From Limonium bicolor (taxonomy: Eukaryota > Streptophyta > Magnoliopsida > Caryophyllales > Plumbaginaceae), in contig CM041783.1 in NCBI GenBank assembly GCA_023374045.1, positions 126,543,503 through 126,607,502 on the forward strand: DNA of 64,000 nucleotides. Reading direction: 5' to 3'. The translations under genes were made by a program, and so were the position numbers. Positions within the stretch are counted from its first letter, which is position 1. Every line of letters starts with the position of its first letter. The notes under the pieces were generated by a model that saw only the letters and a list, made by a program, of their open reading frames with translations, was not told where the DNA came from and did no database searches. This document shows positions 46,580 through 58,337 of this stretch, in pieces.

Positions 46580-48540
46580 CCACGTTATTTCGTTCAATGA
46601 TTGTTGATCCGAACATCCCTCAAGGATTGCTCCTGGGTGTTACTAAGTTATGTCATTACATCTGGCTTGCACTTATTGGTGTGTTTAGTTAACTACACCG
46701 TTTTGCGTTCTTAGCTGGGTTTACTATCCTCGTCTGTGAAGATCGATACTCCCTGGTAGTCCAGGTGATCATTCCGGGAGTTTCATCCCGTTCATTGCAC
46801 ATTAATGTGTCCACATTAGGCATCTGCCTTACCATGCACAGGCTGGGTCACCGTTCCAGCTATCATGTTTATCCTTGAGGATCCTTAAGACATATGCTAT
46901 GTCTTTACATAACAGTTAATGCACTTCGCACCTCCTGACTCTTAAACATTTCCTTGAAATGAATTCACTAATTCCTTTAGTCTCGTTAACTTAACTGAGT
47001 TCCTTTACTTTAACCATTCTTGGTAATCCGTTACTCTTGTTTGACTTTTATTGCTGACCGTAGTATGGAGTCGACTACTTCCCGTGTTCCTGACTCTACT
47101 CGTATACATATGTGGGGTACCCTACTGATACATTACTACTTACCCAACTAACCCATAAGTAGGTCTGTCAGGCCCACAAGCTCCTATCGGAGTGCGGTCG
47201 TCCCACATTACAGTTGGTACACTCGTAGTGTCCGTCACATGCCTAGGTGAAGTATTCAGTTGTCAACTCCCTTATATTGTCCTGTGACAATATGCATTCC
47301 ATGCTTTCTGAACTTAATCAAGGAAAATTCAATCCACTGTTGTATTACTATGAACTCAATCCATTCCCTCGGGTTATTACCCTTGGGTTTACCGGTTTCC
47401 GTCCGGTTATTCAAATCGCTGAGGCCGGTGTAGGTCCTCTGGGTGGGTTTAAAAGAAGGTTAGAAATAAACATAGGTTGGAAAGAAAATTTGGTTTGAAA
47501 AAGAGTTTGAAACAAATCCGATTTGAAAGAAAAATCCCCATGGTATTACAATGCCTTCTTGCCTTATCCAAGTCTAGCTTCTTGCTGACTGGTTGATTCC
47601 CACATACATTGGTTAGGCTGTTAAGCCCTTCCACGGTTATGATGATCTCCTTTAACTTCATGTTACTTCACTAAGTACTTTGTATTTGTTAAAAATTTTC
47701 CCGAACAGCCCTGTTGTAGCAGCACTTGCCATGGCAAGTGCGCCATGCTAACTGGCCATCGGTTCAACACATACCGGTTGCGGTATTGTTTTACCCGCGC
47801 TGTCATCAGTGGCCTTGTTGGCCCTCACTTGGTCTTAGAGTCTTAACAATAAATTTATGGGCGACTTCTCACTGTCTTCACATGATAATCATTAACTAGG
47901 GCGTTCCCTTTCTTGGAGACCCCTTTTTACTTAGTACCGTATCTTCTTCGTAGCCCGTTCCACGCATTTGTCGTGGTCACTGAGACGTGTCTCTTGTTTG
48001 GGTACTACGTTGTAGTTCCTCAGCCGGTTGGTATACCGTTGGCGACATTATTTAATAATCGTGGTCCCGTAGACACTCGTCTCTGGTTTCATTACTTCAC
48101 TTCTTGCCTGTTGCACGGTTGGTGCGTTGCAAGCTGGTTGTTCTCGACTGCTCGGCATGTCGACCCAGGTTGCCGGAAATTCCATTCTTCTATACACAAG
48201 ATTCTTCATTCTTTGCTATTAAATGCGGTTAACATTGTTCAGAGGGAAACCGTCTCCGGGATTTGCACTTTTCGGGATCTACCGTATGACAGGTTCTCCG
48301 TACTCACAGTGGTACTTAATAACAGCCAGATCGGGTATTCCCGAGTAAGAGAGGACTTCCATCTCTCTGGCGTACTTTCCCAAGTTATAAAACAGGGATT
48401 GTGGAGGGCGGGTTGGACACTGTAGGTTTCCAGTACACACTGGTTACTCCTAACTAGCGTATCTCTCACGCTATCACTCAACCCTTAACCCAAAGTACTA
48501 AAATCCTAACTCGGTACTTCCTAAGCTCGGTAATTTAGTC
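46580..48540 (-). other. LARD internal region near its PBS, no gene seen
   Basis: It begins with CCACG (target-site copy). The plus-strand frame at 47913-48425 (170 codons) is on the wrong strand for the element and shows no domain. Minus-strand frames give no Gag motif or zinc knuckle. Confidence 0.5.
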
Positions 48541-48568
48541 ATCAGAGCGATAATTCGCTCTGATACCA
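48541..48568 (-). other. LARD tRNA-iMet primer binding site with hairpin
   Basis: GCTCTGATACCA (48557-48568) is the complement of TGGTATCAGAGC. ATCAGAGCGA (48541-48550) and TCGCTCTGAT (48555-48564) form the same 10-bp stem as in the Tekay-type element. Sequence further downstream is also alike. Confidence 0.9.
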
Positions 48569-50332
48569 CTTTTTGTAACACCCCAACTATAACTGTACAC
48601 TTAACATCAAACTGCAGCGGAAAACTTAACTCAACACATTACTTAATTCAATGGTGTTACACGCCGTTAGCCACCCACGTGGCAAACAAGGCTAATACAT
48701 ATACATTGTATCGGTCTGATGGACTAGACTACCGAGCAGCTACACACTACTATCCCTTTACATTAACAACAACCATTATGCATATACATTCCAACTGTAC
48801 CGAGTTTTTACCAACTAATGTCGATAACAATTTCGGTCTTACCACACCTACAATACATATACAATTGAAATGGTTATTCGTGTATAAACAATTACCCCGT
48901 CCTACTCTCGAACGGCTTCCAGCTCCTTGTACTTGAAATAGGAAAGAGAAGAAAGGGTGGCCCCCCCCCAGGGGGCTCAGCACCATTGCTGGTATGGTAA
49001 TCCCGCAGCCCGCATGATACCAGGCCACGCACAACTAATTGTCGTCTTAGCATGCGGTTGATTTTATTTGAATCATGCATGTAAACTATAAGCACACAAC
49101 ACATTACATTCCACAACAATGGGGCTCAACAAAACAGACAACACATCTATACTTGATAAATCACCCATTGTGTTCTTTAACCCTAGAGGGTTTCTCCTCT
49201 AATGGAGCTATTTCCTTAATAGACGACACTTACCCACTAATCGGGTTTATCCTCAAACGCCTCTTATTATAAACTGGGATTCATATCCGTGATCCACGTA
49301 TTCCGTATTTAACGTACATATAACATTGCATCGTAATAAGAATTGTCGTACAACAATAACGCATAACATAACGGGAACAGTTCTCTTTAGGAACCGACCC
49401 AAACATAGTTAATTCACTTGTGAGCCTAGAGAATGATATCACCCTCATGTTAAGCTCGTTATACAACACTTGTTACCATCCTAATAGTCGGACGAGTAAC
49501 TTAACTTAAAGATGGATCGGATTTAGTGATCCGAACACACCACACAAACACATATTCCCCCTAGACCGATCATAAGTCAGAATAGTTAAGCTTTGGAGTA
49601 AGCTAGTGGGAGATCGTAATCCATGAAGGAAAAACAACCATAACAGAGAGAAAGGTAAAACAAGGATGGATACCCACTCCCAAACAACGCGCGACCGGAA
49701 CGACCGGATTCCTCACCCCCCATTAGTACATATGTACTTATAAATAATTAGTTAGAGCTCTATTATGGAACTTATCACATCCACACACCATAAGGTATTA
49801 CAATCGGTTAAACACACACGGGAGGTAAACACACCTACACGCATAAAAAACACACATCCAACTCACGCATAGCCGTGGTTAGAACGTTCCCATGGTTTGG
49901 GTCGTTAAATCCGGACACCGTTCTCTTATGTGATCCTAGATTTGGTTAGCTAAGGTATAACATTTTCGAGGTTAAACGGTATCGGAATTGAACACACCAC
50001 ATAAATGCATTACTATAAACTCATTACATGTTTTATCTTACAACGTGGCAAACATACAGAAAAACACATTGGCATACAAGTCGGTGTAATCCGGTAGGAC
50101 ACAGGTTGCAAGAAAACCATACCTTGGTCCCTGCTGCGTTCGAGTCCGGCCAAACGTAGTTCCTAAACATGATTAATAACGTCGATTAATTACCTTATTT
50201 AGCTTCCGGTTTACTAAGCATTTTTCTTGATTATATGACATGTTTTATGCTTAAACTTACCCTTGATTACCTTCATTATACCCCCCTAGGGTTAACTACC
50301 TAAGCCACACTTTGTTTTTTTTACATGTTTTA

Positions 50333-50600
50333 GGTCGACCGACCTTACCGACCGACCTTACCCATGGTCGGTCCATTCCAGTGACATCCAGGTTTGAAAA
50401 TTTACACCTTGACCGACCTTGCCAATTCCGGTCCCAAGGTCGGTCCATTCCAGACACTTTTACCGTTTAAAAATTCTACCCCGACCGACCTTGCAAGTCC
50501 GGTCCACAAGGTCGGTCTATTCCAGAGACATATTCCGTATACAAAATTCAAGCCCAACCGACCTTGCAAGTCCGGTCCCCAAGGTCAGTCTGCTCCAGAC
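50333..50600 (-). repeat. CCGACC/GGTCGG hairpin array (LARD right LTR)
   Basis: Same as 28531-28785 with an extra ACCGACCGACCTT in the first unit. Confidence 0.85.
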
Positions 50601-50892
50601 CCTTGTTTAAAAATGCTCATTTGACTCCAAACTTCACCTTACATATCCTAGTATGCTTTAACATCATTTAGCACACTTAAACCTTCACATAACATCCTCC
50701 AAATGCATGTACAAGCTTACTTCTAAAGTCCTTAAACACTCACTCATTTACTCGCCAAACCTCCTAACACTTGTTTACACATTTTAAGGCCTTTACATAT
50801 CACCAAACAAGGCCTAAACATCATCTAAAACCATCACTATCCAATCCCCCATCATTAGAAGCCTTAAACACATTTTTTTTTCTTCTCTGGTA

Positions 50893-50992
50893 TGGACCGC
50901 CCCTCTGGGGAGGTCCCAGGGGCGGTCCACAACACAAACAACTTCTCCTGCGCTGGACCTCCCCACATGGGCGGTCCCTAGGGGCGGCCCAC
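50893..50992 (-). repeat. GGACCGCCCC hairpin array (LARD right LTR)
   Basis: Same as 29075-29174. Confidence 0.8.
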
Positions 50993-52420
50993 AGCAGACC
51001 CCATTTTAAAAAGTGTTTTTGTCCCCATTTTGAACTCCAAATTCACCCCAATCTTTTCCCACTTATTCCACACTCTTTCCACAAGTTTCCTCCATGTTTA
51101 AAAACCTTAAAACATGCACCAAACCTTCCTTAATCATCACCAAACTTGTTACTTAATTTCTTACAAAAATTCCTAACACTTACAACATTTTTCCTTAGGA
51201 TTTCTTGGTGATAATGCATACCTACAACTTAGACTAACCAAGGTGTTTCTTCTCAATATGATAACCACTCCTAAGCATAATTTTGCATCCTCATCACTTC
51301 CTTTACACAAACTCCTCAAGTCTTTCCCACAAGTTCATACTTAATCCTTCACAAGGTATTATACTTCCTTTGTTTATCAACTAAATTTTTGCCATAGCTT
51401 CTCTTGTATCACCTTACACGAAAACACATAGTTTTTCCACCATTATACAACCAAGAACACTAAATCTCTTAATACACATTCCTTACACACAAACATATTG
51501 TTTTTCATCCTTTAACCACCAAAGATATCCATCTTCACAAGAGATGTTCTTTACACACAACTAAACCTTTAGACAACACTACATCACAATATAGTGCACA
51601 AACTTAAATTGCTTGGCACTTAGGCCCTTAAATTTCATAAACCTTAAACACTGAATTTCCCACATAATAATGCCTTCAACCTGCAAATACACACAACAAT
51701 GCTCCCATGTCCTTTTAGTCCACCTTGTGGATAGTTTTCTATCTCATTTCCTATTGGCTCTTTAGGTTAATTATTAAGCAAATATAGCTCAATTCCCTAG
51801 TACATAAAACCACATTAAGAGAGGACATTTATCTCTTTGTTTTCCAAGCTTTCTCACTTGTTTTCTCTTGTTTTTCTTGATTGAAAATCGGCAAGGAGCT
51901 TTTATCACTTGTCAACCTTCTAACCAATACACATATAAGGGAATTTGAAAGAGAGCTTGGTTAAGTGGCAAGATAGGACTCCTCCTAGTCCCTTGAAGAT
52001 TGAATTAAGCTAAGAAAATAGCAAGACAAGGCACCATTGTAAGGTGAATTTTCGGTTATTCAAAGATAATGATGGGAACTTGGATTTTCCTTGATTTTCC
52101 TTACCTTGAAACAAAGGAGAATGAGAAGGCATGGAAATATGAGCTCAAGCTCCTTCAATGGTGAATCTCCATGGCACTAAAATTGAGTCCTTGAAGATTT
52201 GAAAAGAGGGAAATGAAGAGCTCACTCTAACTAAGACAAAGGTAGTGTTGAAATTGATTTTAGAGCATGGAGTCATAAGTTACAAGCATTCAAAGATGAA
52301 GAATGGCTACTTGCTGTAGCAAAACGAGAATGGAGAAGGGAGGATGAGGTTGGAGACGGTGGGAATCAAAAAGAAAAGAAGAGAAAGTGAGGAGAGAGTT
52401 AAGTTTTGGAGATATTTAAG

Positions 52421-52494
52421 TTATAAAGCAAAAGTAACCCTTTTACTTACTTTTCTTTCTTTCTTTTAATTGGCCAGCCAAGTGTGATGACTCA
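52421..52494 (-). promoter_or_regulatory. LARD 5' LTR promoter: TATA and TGACTCA
   Basis: Minus strand GCTTTATAACTTAAATATCTCC (TATA 52421-52428) with TGACTCA-type site at 52488-52494, about 60 bases upstream. Confidence 0.55.
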
Positions 52495-53212
52495 CACCAC
52501 TAAAACCGTGGCCCCTTACATATTAGAGATATATATGGTCTTTGTTGACCATCTAAACAACTTATGTTGACTTATGACTTAAACTAGCACTATTTGAGCA
52601 CTATTCACAAACTAAGGCACATATTTGTGAAATTTTTTATTTCCCATTGATCTAGACTTACTAATGTGATACTAAGTAGTACACATGTTTATTAAAGAGT
52701 AATTATGGACATTTAGCCACTCAAAACTCATTTACAAGACAATTTTTCAGAAATGTGCTTTAAGGCTCCTTAAAGCACATTTTGTGTTTTAGCTTGTTTT
52801 CAAGCTTGATTTTCTTTAGTAATTGATTTAATATGTTCATTAACATATAAATAAGGTCATGGTAAGCTTATTAGGTCTTAACCAAACTTATCCCAAGCTT
52901 AGAGCACATTTTCGCCCATATTGGCTTTAAGGTATTTATTTGTGTTTTGTTTGGATTAATTGTCTACCAAAGTTTCCTAAGGACTTAATTAGGCTTATTA
53001 AGTCATAAATGAATGTTATAAAGTCTTGGTAGGCTCTTTGGGTCCTAACCAAGTTCACTCCAAGCTTAGAGCATGTTTTTGCTTCAATTGTGTCTTAGTG
53101 CTTATTGTGTTTACTATGGTTTAAATTGTTCTCTAATGTTTCTAAGGCAATTTTAGCCTTTAAATATCATATTTTAACATTTAAACAACATATCAAGGTT
53201 TGGGGTATTTCA

Positions 53213-53919
53213 AGGTTGAAGAAACTACCTAAGTGTAAAGGAATAAACCTAACATGAAATAATGAATACGAAATCGTTTCATGAATCAATAAAAATATTA
53301 TACAAGGGTTACATAAATTAACACTCTTAGTTAATCCTATTCTAGGACATTGTTTGACCAGACGTTGACCGGGAACTAAACAAGAACAGTCTACGGTGAA
53401 CGGTATGGAATTGTTGTAGTCTGCTTTCTACCGGATTACACTGGCTTGTGTGCTATCTGTTGTTTGAATTAACGACCAAGATAATTATATGTAAAATGTT
53501 GCATTACTCTTGTGCACTGTTGTGTTACTTTATGTGCGTGATGTTACTAACTGTAACGTGTATGTTCCACGCATACAACACTACATTACCAGTGGATTAA
53601 ATACCCGCGAATTATTATACCGGGAACTTGTACTCAAGTTTCTCACTAACTTCACTTTATAACAAACGTCGTTATCCTAATCATGATAACTGACAATACA
53701 CATTACATTGTGTTCTTGCTTAACGTCCTTGTGTGACACCTAACAAATTCTATACTACAAGAAGCGAGGAGCCCAGTTGTTCTAGCCATGCATGCTACAG
53801 GAGCTGTACCTGTCTCAGGTCGTCTCCTATTCAAATATACATCGCGACGGAAGTTTTGGGTGCACTCTTTGTCCCCTCACCGGGACCGTACCGGAATATT
53901 ATTAAGTTTGAAGGAAGAC
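53213..53919 (+). repeat. Outer 3' LTR, segment 4 of 4
   Basis: CTGCTTTCTACCGGATTACACTGGCTTGTG at about 53420 resembles the downstream third of the Tekay-type LTR near 14725, in plus orientation. It ends at the next minus-strand LTR. No gene. Confidence 0.5.
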
Positions 53920-54828
53920 TGTAACACCCCAACCGTTAATCTTGTCATTACCTCTTAAACCATTACTAATTACTCCTACTCATGCAGCGGGACTCAAATT
54001 ACAACGTGGGGTGAAACAACGCCGTTAGCCACCCATGTGGCTAACCGGGCCTTTCTTACATACCGTAGCGGTCTGATGAATTGGAACAACCGGATTCACA
54101 ATACAAATACTTTACTCGAATCATTTCGTTTCTATACCGAGTCTACAATACATGGATGCCGACAACATATTTGGTCTTACACCTCTTTCAATACATAAGT
54201 AATTTAGTCTAACTACCCATGCAACCCACCTACCCCGTCCTATTCTCGAACGGTAACATCTTCGGTGTACCTAAAAAATAAAAACGTTGCCCCTAGGGGC
54301 TCAGCTTAACGCTGCATTTGAAATTCGCATACCCCAAGCGCTAACCGGGGTATGCCGACTACTTTTGTCGAGAGCATGAAGTTCATTTTAATTCAACCAA
54401 CATGCATATAGTAATACATTATATGTACACCACACAAGGATTCGTCAATCAATCATGGGATACCATCCCTAACTAACATAGCAAGGTTGTTAGTCGAATC
54501 AATTACTCTTAGGCCATGAGGGTTATATCTCACTATGCCATGGTTATTCATTCAATAACTCACCCGCTCTCTCGGGTTACTTATTCATATACACACCCAT
54601 TCTCTTTGGCTACTCGTACTATACTCACCCATTCTCTCAGGTTACTTATACTCATTATCTCACCCACACTCTTGGGTTATTTATACTCATTATCTCACCC
54701 ACACTCTTGGGTTATTTATACTCATTATCTCACCCACACTCTTGGGTTAATTATACTCAAGCTCTTGTAGATTCTCGAGACACTACAGGTCTCCTACGTC
54801 ATGCTTGTTACTCTTTATACATACTAGG
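53920..54828 (-). mobile_element. Partial LTR of Tekay-like family, cut by Ogre-type insertion
   Basis: Starts TGTAACACCCCAACCG, then the familiar GCAGCGG and GCCGTTAGCCACCCATGTGGCTAAC. It stops at 54829. Whether it is a solo LTR or part of a full element cannot be told. Confidence 0.75.
54540..54760. repeat. Tandem repeat of about 35 bp in partial LTR
   Basis: Three near-perfect copies of ACTCATTATCTCACCC..TCTTGGGTTATTTAT preceded by degenerate copies. Each holds ACCCA/TGGGT. Confidence 0.8.
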
Positions 54829-56608
54829 TGTGAGCCTCGATTTTAAACCCTATCCTATGTTGAATAAAGTTGATTGGGATCTGATTGGGTTTTAGGTCCA
54901 CTTATAGCCTAAGATTAATAACTATGTCATATAACAATAATTATTAAAACCTAAGCCAGCTCACTGGAACCTATTATGAGTCGCCACCTAATTTTAACCT
55001 AGATCAAATTAGGAAAGGAGAGTTCGGGTTCGGGGGCTTGATATTCGACTTAATTAGGGTTCAATTACTTTCATTACCCTTCCTAGGTCGTTTTTCCTCT
55101 ACTTAGTTTATTTATGGCTTATTACGAGTCGTTTTAACCTAAGTGCGCGAGCTTCTGTTTTTTTTGTTTTTAGCATTTTTTGACAGAGAATTAAAGTGAA
55201 ATTAAAAGCTACCTAAACTAGGGTTTCGGAGGCAGAATTAGGTCAAATTTTGCTTACGTCCGTAGCCACGGACCAAACGTCCGAGACCACGGACCCCAGT
55301 TAACCTAAATATACAGAAAAGTCAAAATTAAAGGAAAACAAAAATTTGCAAAGTCCGGGGCCACGGACAGGATGTCCGTGGGCCCGGACATTATTAGAAA
55401 AACCTAAATTTTGAATTTTTAAAATCCCGCCGCCGTCCGTGGGTGTCCGAGCTTACGGACAGGGAGTCCGGGACCCCGGACACGACGTCCGTGGGTGCGG
55501 ACAGCCCTCGGACGGCGGCTTTGAGGCTGCTCCCGAAGGTGTTTTCGGCTCAAATTTTATGGGTGCGTAGCCTGAAAGATGTACAATACGTTAGTGGTCG
55601 AAATTTCTCAATTTGAATTCGAATTATGCACGGAACTTGGTAAACAAGTTATTGGACAGAAGCTTGAATAAACAGCAATACAGAAGCGTACGAAGGTTAG
55701 TTTGAGCCCAAATTTTGAGGCAAGACAGATAATACCGTGGTGAATCAGGGAAGTGGAGTTTCTACCTGTTTTACCTTCGGATTCACAACATTTCTTCACA
55801 CCGGGATTCGTCGAGTGCTCCGTTGATGGCAGACCCGAGAGGATTTCGACCCAAGCTTCTGGTTGTTGGTTGTTCTTGCTGTTCTTCACGCTTTAGAGGT
55901 GTTTTTGTGAGGTTTTGATGATTATTGGTGCTTTGGGGATTGGAAAACGTGTTTAGATGGTGATTTCGGGGGATTTTCAGTATGATTTGGGTGGCCGGGT
56001 GTTGGAAAACGTGAGAGAGAGAGAGGAGGCCGTGTTTTCTGACTCTCTAGGGTTCTTCAGTATGTCAGGTTCTGATTTTATCCAAAAACCTATCCCTTAT
56101 ATAGACTTTCTTAAAGATAAAGAGAATCTAGTAAAAGTAAGATTTTTCGATATTTTAACTAAGTAACTTCCCAAAGGAATTTTGCTATGAAATTTTAACC
56201 ACATGTCAAGAATGGATATTATGAATTTTCTGAGGTGGAAACGAATTTTTTAAATGCTGGAGCATTTTTAAATTGAATTTCTCGTCAGATTCAATCAGAA
56301 ATTGCTAGAAAATTATTGGAAATTCGAAAAATCAAAATTCCAACGCCATTATGCTTAAAATGTCATCCTCTATCATGGGTTAAAATATCAAAGCATTTCG
56401 AGCTGATTTGGGCACCCTTTGGAGGAGAGAGAAAGCCTATAGGAGAACTCAGAAGCCTTAAAAATTACGAAAACGCCCCTGACAATGACGAAACTGCTCC
56501 TCAGGCCCTGGAACACGCCGATCGGGCCGGAGTCTCTTACTGTTTGATGGAGATGGCTCTCACAACCTCGTAGACCTTAACCAGGGGGTCAAAATTTTGG
56601 GTATAACA
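54829..56608 (-). repeat. 3' LTR of Ogre-type element, 1.78 kb
   Basis: Starts TGTGAGCCTCGATTTT, repeated at 63946. Ends TTTTGGGTATAACA. TATA at 56097-56104 (minus CTATATAAGG). The hairpin array lies downstream of TATA, in R/U5. Confidence 0.9.
55258..55512 (-). repeat. GTCCG/CGGAC array in Ogre-type LTR
   Basis: Opposed GTCCG and CGGAC words (CACGGAC, GTCCGTGG, CCCGGAC) recur through 255 bases of otherwise AT-rich DNA. It is less regular than the Tekay arrays. Confidence 0.75.
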
Positions 56609-56625
56609 GATTGCCCCCCGTCAAC
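56609..56625 (-). other. Ogre-type polypurine tract
   Basis: Minus strand GTTGACGGGGGGCAATC directly before the LTR start TGTTATACC. Confidence 0.85.
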
Positions 56626-56740
56626 TGGACTTTGTAACGAATGTGAAAAGTCTGGTTGATGCTTGAGTGGTGCCCCAAAATTTTGGACTCCACAGAATCC
56701 TCCACGTTGTGAAACCGGGTTAACGATGCCCAGCAATTCG

Positions 56741-57170
56741 GAGGCGCTGACTACCTAAGCTACAAAGCATTGTCGAGCTTTTCTAAGGCGCTTACTACCT
56801 GAAGGTAATAATGAGGTAATGTCAGACTATTCTAAGGTGCCGACTACCTATAAGGATGATACGATGTCAAGCTATTCTAAGGCGTTGACTACCTAAAATG
56901 ATGATATGCTGTCGAGCTATTCAAAGGCGCTGACTACCTAAAGTGATGAAAATGATGTCAAGCTATTCTAAGGCGTTGACTACCTGAAATGATGATATGT
57001 TGTCGAGCTATTCTAAGGCGCTGACTACCTAAAGTGATGAAAATGATGTCAAGCAATTCTAAGGCGTTGACTACCTGAAATGATGATATGTTGTCGAGCT
57101 ATTCTAAGGCGCTGACCACCTAAAGTGATGAAAATGATGTCAAGCTATTCTAAGGCGTTGACTACCTAGA
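56741..57170 (-). repeat. Tandem array of ~45-bp units in an alternating two-unit order
   Basis: About nine units share GGCG(C/T)TGACTACCT and GTC(A/G)AGCTATTCTAA. From about 56890 on, two variants (GCGCTG..GTGATGAAAATG and GCGTTG..ATGATGATATG) alternate, giving a ~91-bp higher-order period. Confidence 0.85.
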
Positions 57171-57179
57171 ATGTGAAAA

Positions 57180-57290
57180 CTGGATGCAAATGCAAGAATG
57201 CTGAAATGCTAATGATGCAAATGATGCTGATGCTGATGATAATGCCGATGGTGTTGATGATGCTGATGATGCTGATGATGCTCGGATGCT
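57180..57290. repeat. Imperfect (ATGATGCTG) microsatellite
   Basis: GATGCTGATGATGCTGATG and variants; it produces His/Gln-rich reading on the minus strand (57209-57454), not taken as a gene. Confidence 0.8.
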
Positions 57291-57495
57291 TCTAGGGGAC
57301 CGAAACCCGTGCCGATGCTCCTGGCTGGACCCAATGTGGACTTATTGCCATCGCCCCCCAAGCCGGTGTGCAGGGATAACTCCTGGTAAAAACCCTGGGG
57401 ACTTATTGCCTTTGCCCACCATTCGTTGATCCCAAAAATAAGTTGACATCGCAAAAGGAGGATTTATTGCCATCACCTCGCCAACTTTCTGTCGC

Positions 57496-57912
57496 CAGGT
57501 CTTGTGACGCGCCTGGGTAATGCAGCTAGGTCTTATGACGAGCCCATATGAATGAGATGAATGCAATGTGTTTAATGAGAGTGGGTAAGCTAAAAGGTAA
57601 TGCTAGGTCTTACTACGAGCCTAAGGGAATGCAACTAGGTCTTATGACGAGCCTAAAGGGCGGTTATAGGTCTTATGACGAGCCTAAAGGTTGGATCTAG
57701 GTCTTATGACGAGCCTAAAGGATGGTTCTAGGTCTTATGACGAGCCTACGGGAATGCAACTAGGTCTTATGACGAGCCTAAAGGATGGTTCTAGGTCTTA
57801 TGACGAGCCTAAAGGTGGGATCTAGGTCTTAAGACGAGCCTAAAGAATGCAACTAGGTCTTATGACGAGCCTAAGGAATGCAACTAGGTCTTATGACGAG
57901 CCTAAAGGTTGG
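57496..57912 (-). repeat. Tandem array CTAGGTCTTATGACGAGCCTAAAGG
   Basis: About a dozen units of roughly 27 bp. TAGG...CCTA at unit ends is an inverted pair. Units vary mainly in the spacer after AAAGG. Confidence 0.88.
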
Positions 57913-57993
57913 ATCTAAGTGAAAGTGAGCCGAGTGTATGGTGGGTCCAAAAGGATGTAGAAGGATTGGGGTTTATGTCGAGCCTAGAGAAGG

Positions 57994-58164
57994 CAGGGCT
58001 CAAGATGGGCCTGAGTGTGAAGGTAAGGCTCAAGGCGGGCCTGCGGGTGTTTGAGTGTGAAGGTAGGGCTTAGGACGGGCCTGCGGATGTTTGAGTGTGA
58101 AGGTAGGGCTTAGGACGGGCCTGTAGAAATTTGATGTGGAGGTAGGGCTTAGGACGGGCCTGTG
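57994..58164 (-). repeat. Tandem array GGTAGGGCTTAGGACGGGCCTG
   Basis: Four to five units of about 45 bp separated by TTTGAGTGTGAA. Confidence 0.85.
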
Positions 58165-58228
58165 TGATATGAGGAGGGTTTGATCCTTTGGATTTTGGAT
58201 TTTTGGGACTCAATCGGTGTCGTTGTTG

Positions 58229-58337
58229 CAATTGTTGGGACCAACAATTGCCCCCAGTATTTTCCTTAAGGCAAACTGAGTTTTTTTAGGATTTTATGGC
58301 AATCAATCGGAACGATCGATTGCCCCCAGTATTTTCT
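58229..58337 (-). other. Two hairpin plus PPT-like modules
   Basis: CAATTGTTGG/CCAACAATTG (58229-58250, 10-bp perfect stem) is followed by CCCCCAGTATTTTC. CAATCAATCG/CGATCGATTG (58300-58322, one mismatched or G-T position) is followed by the same CCCCCAGTATTTTC. The purine strand is the element's sense strand, as in the true PPT. Confidence 0.65.

Larger units (their letters stand above)
26759..53212 (-). mobile_element. Large non-coding LTR element (LARD-like), with two nested insertions
   Basis: Its 3' LTR is on the left and its 5' LTR on the right, with PPT at 36368-36383, Met PBS at 48557-48568 and a perfect TSD. Without its two insertions (30478-35358 and 39377-46579) it is about 14.4 kb, of which about 5 kb is internal. 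No gag, RT or integrase motif was found on either strand of the internal region, so it would depend on a partner for proteins. LTR ends, PBS hairpin and PPT module resemble the Tekay-type element, making that family the natural helper (inference). Confidence 0.88.
48574..53212 (-). repeat. LARD 5' LTR (right), 4.64 kb
   Basis: Starts TGTAACACCCC and ends GGGGTATTTCA. Compared with the left LTR it lacks about 92 bp (left 30126-30217), a segment that includes the leader intron donor. Hairpin arrays are at 50333-50600 and 50893-50992. Confidence 0.93.

Noticed and set aside
47913..48425. 170-codon plus-strand ORF
   Set aside because: Opposite to the LARD's orientation, no recognisable domain, and its N- and C-termini do not resemble a known family.
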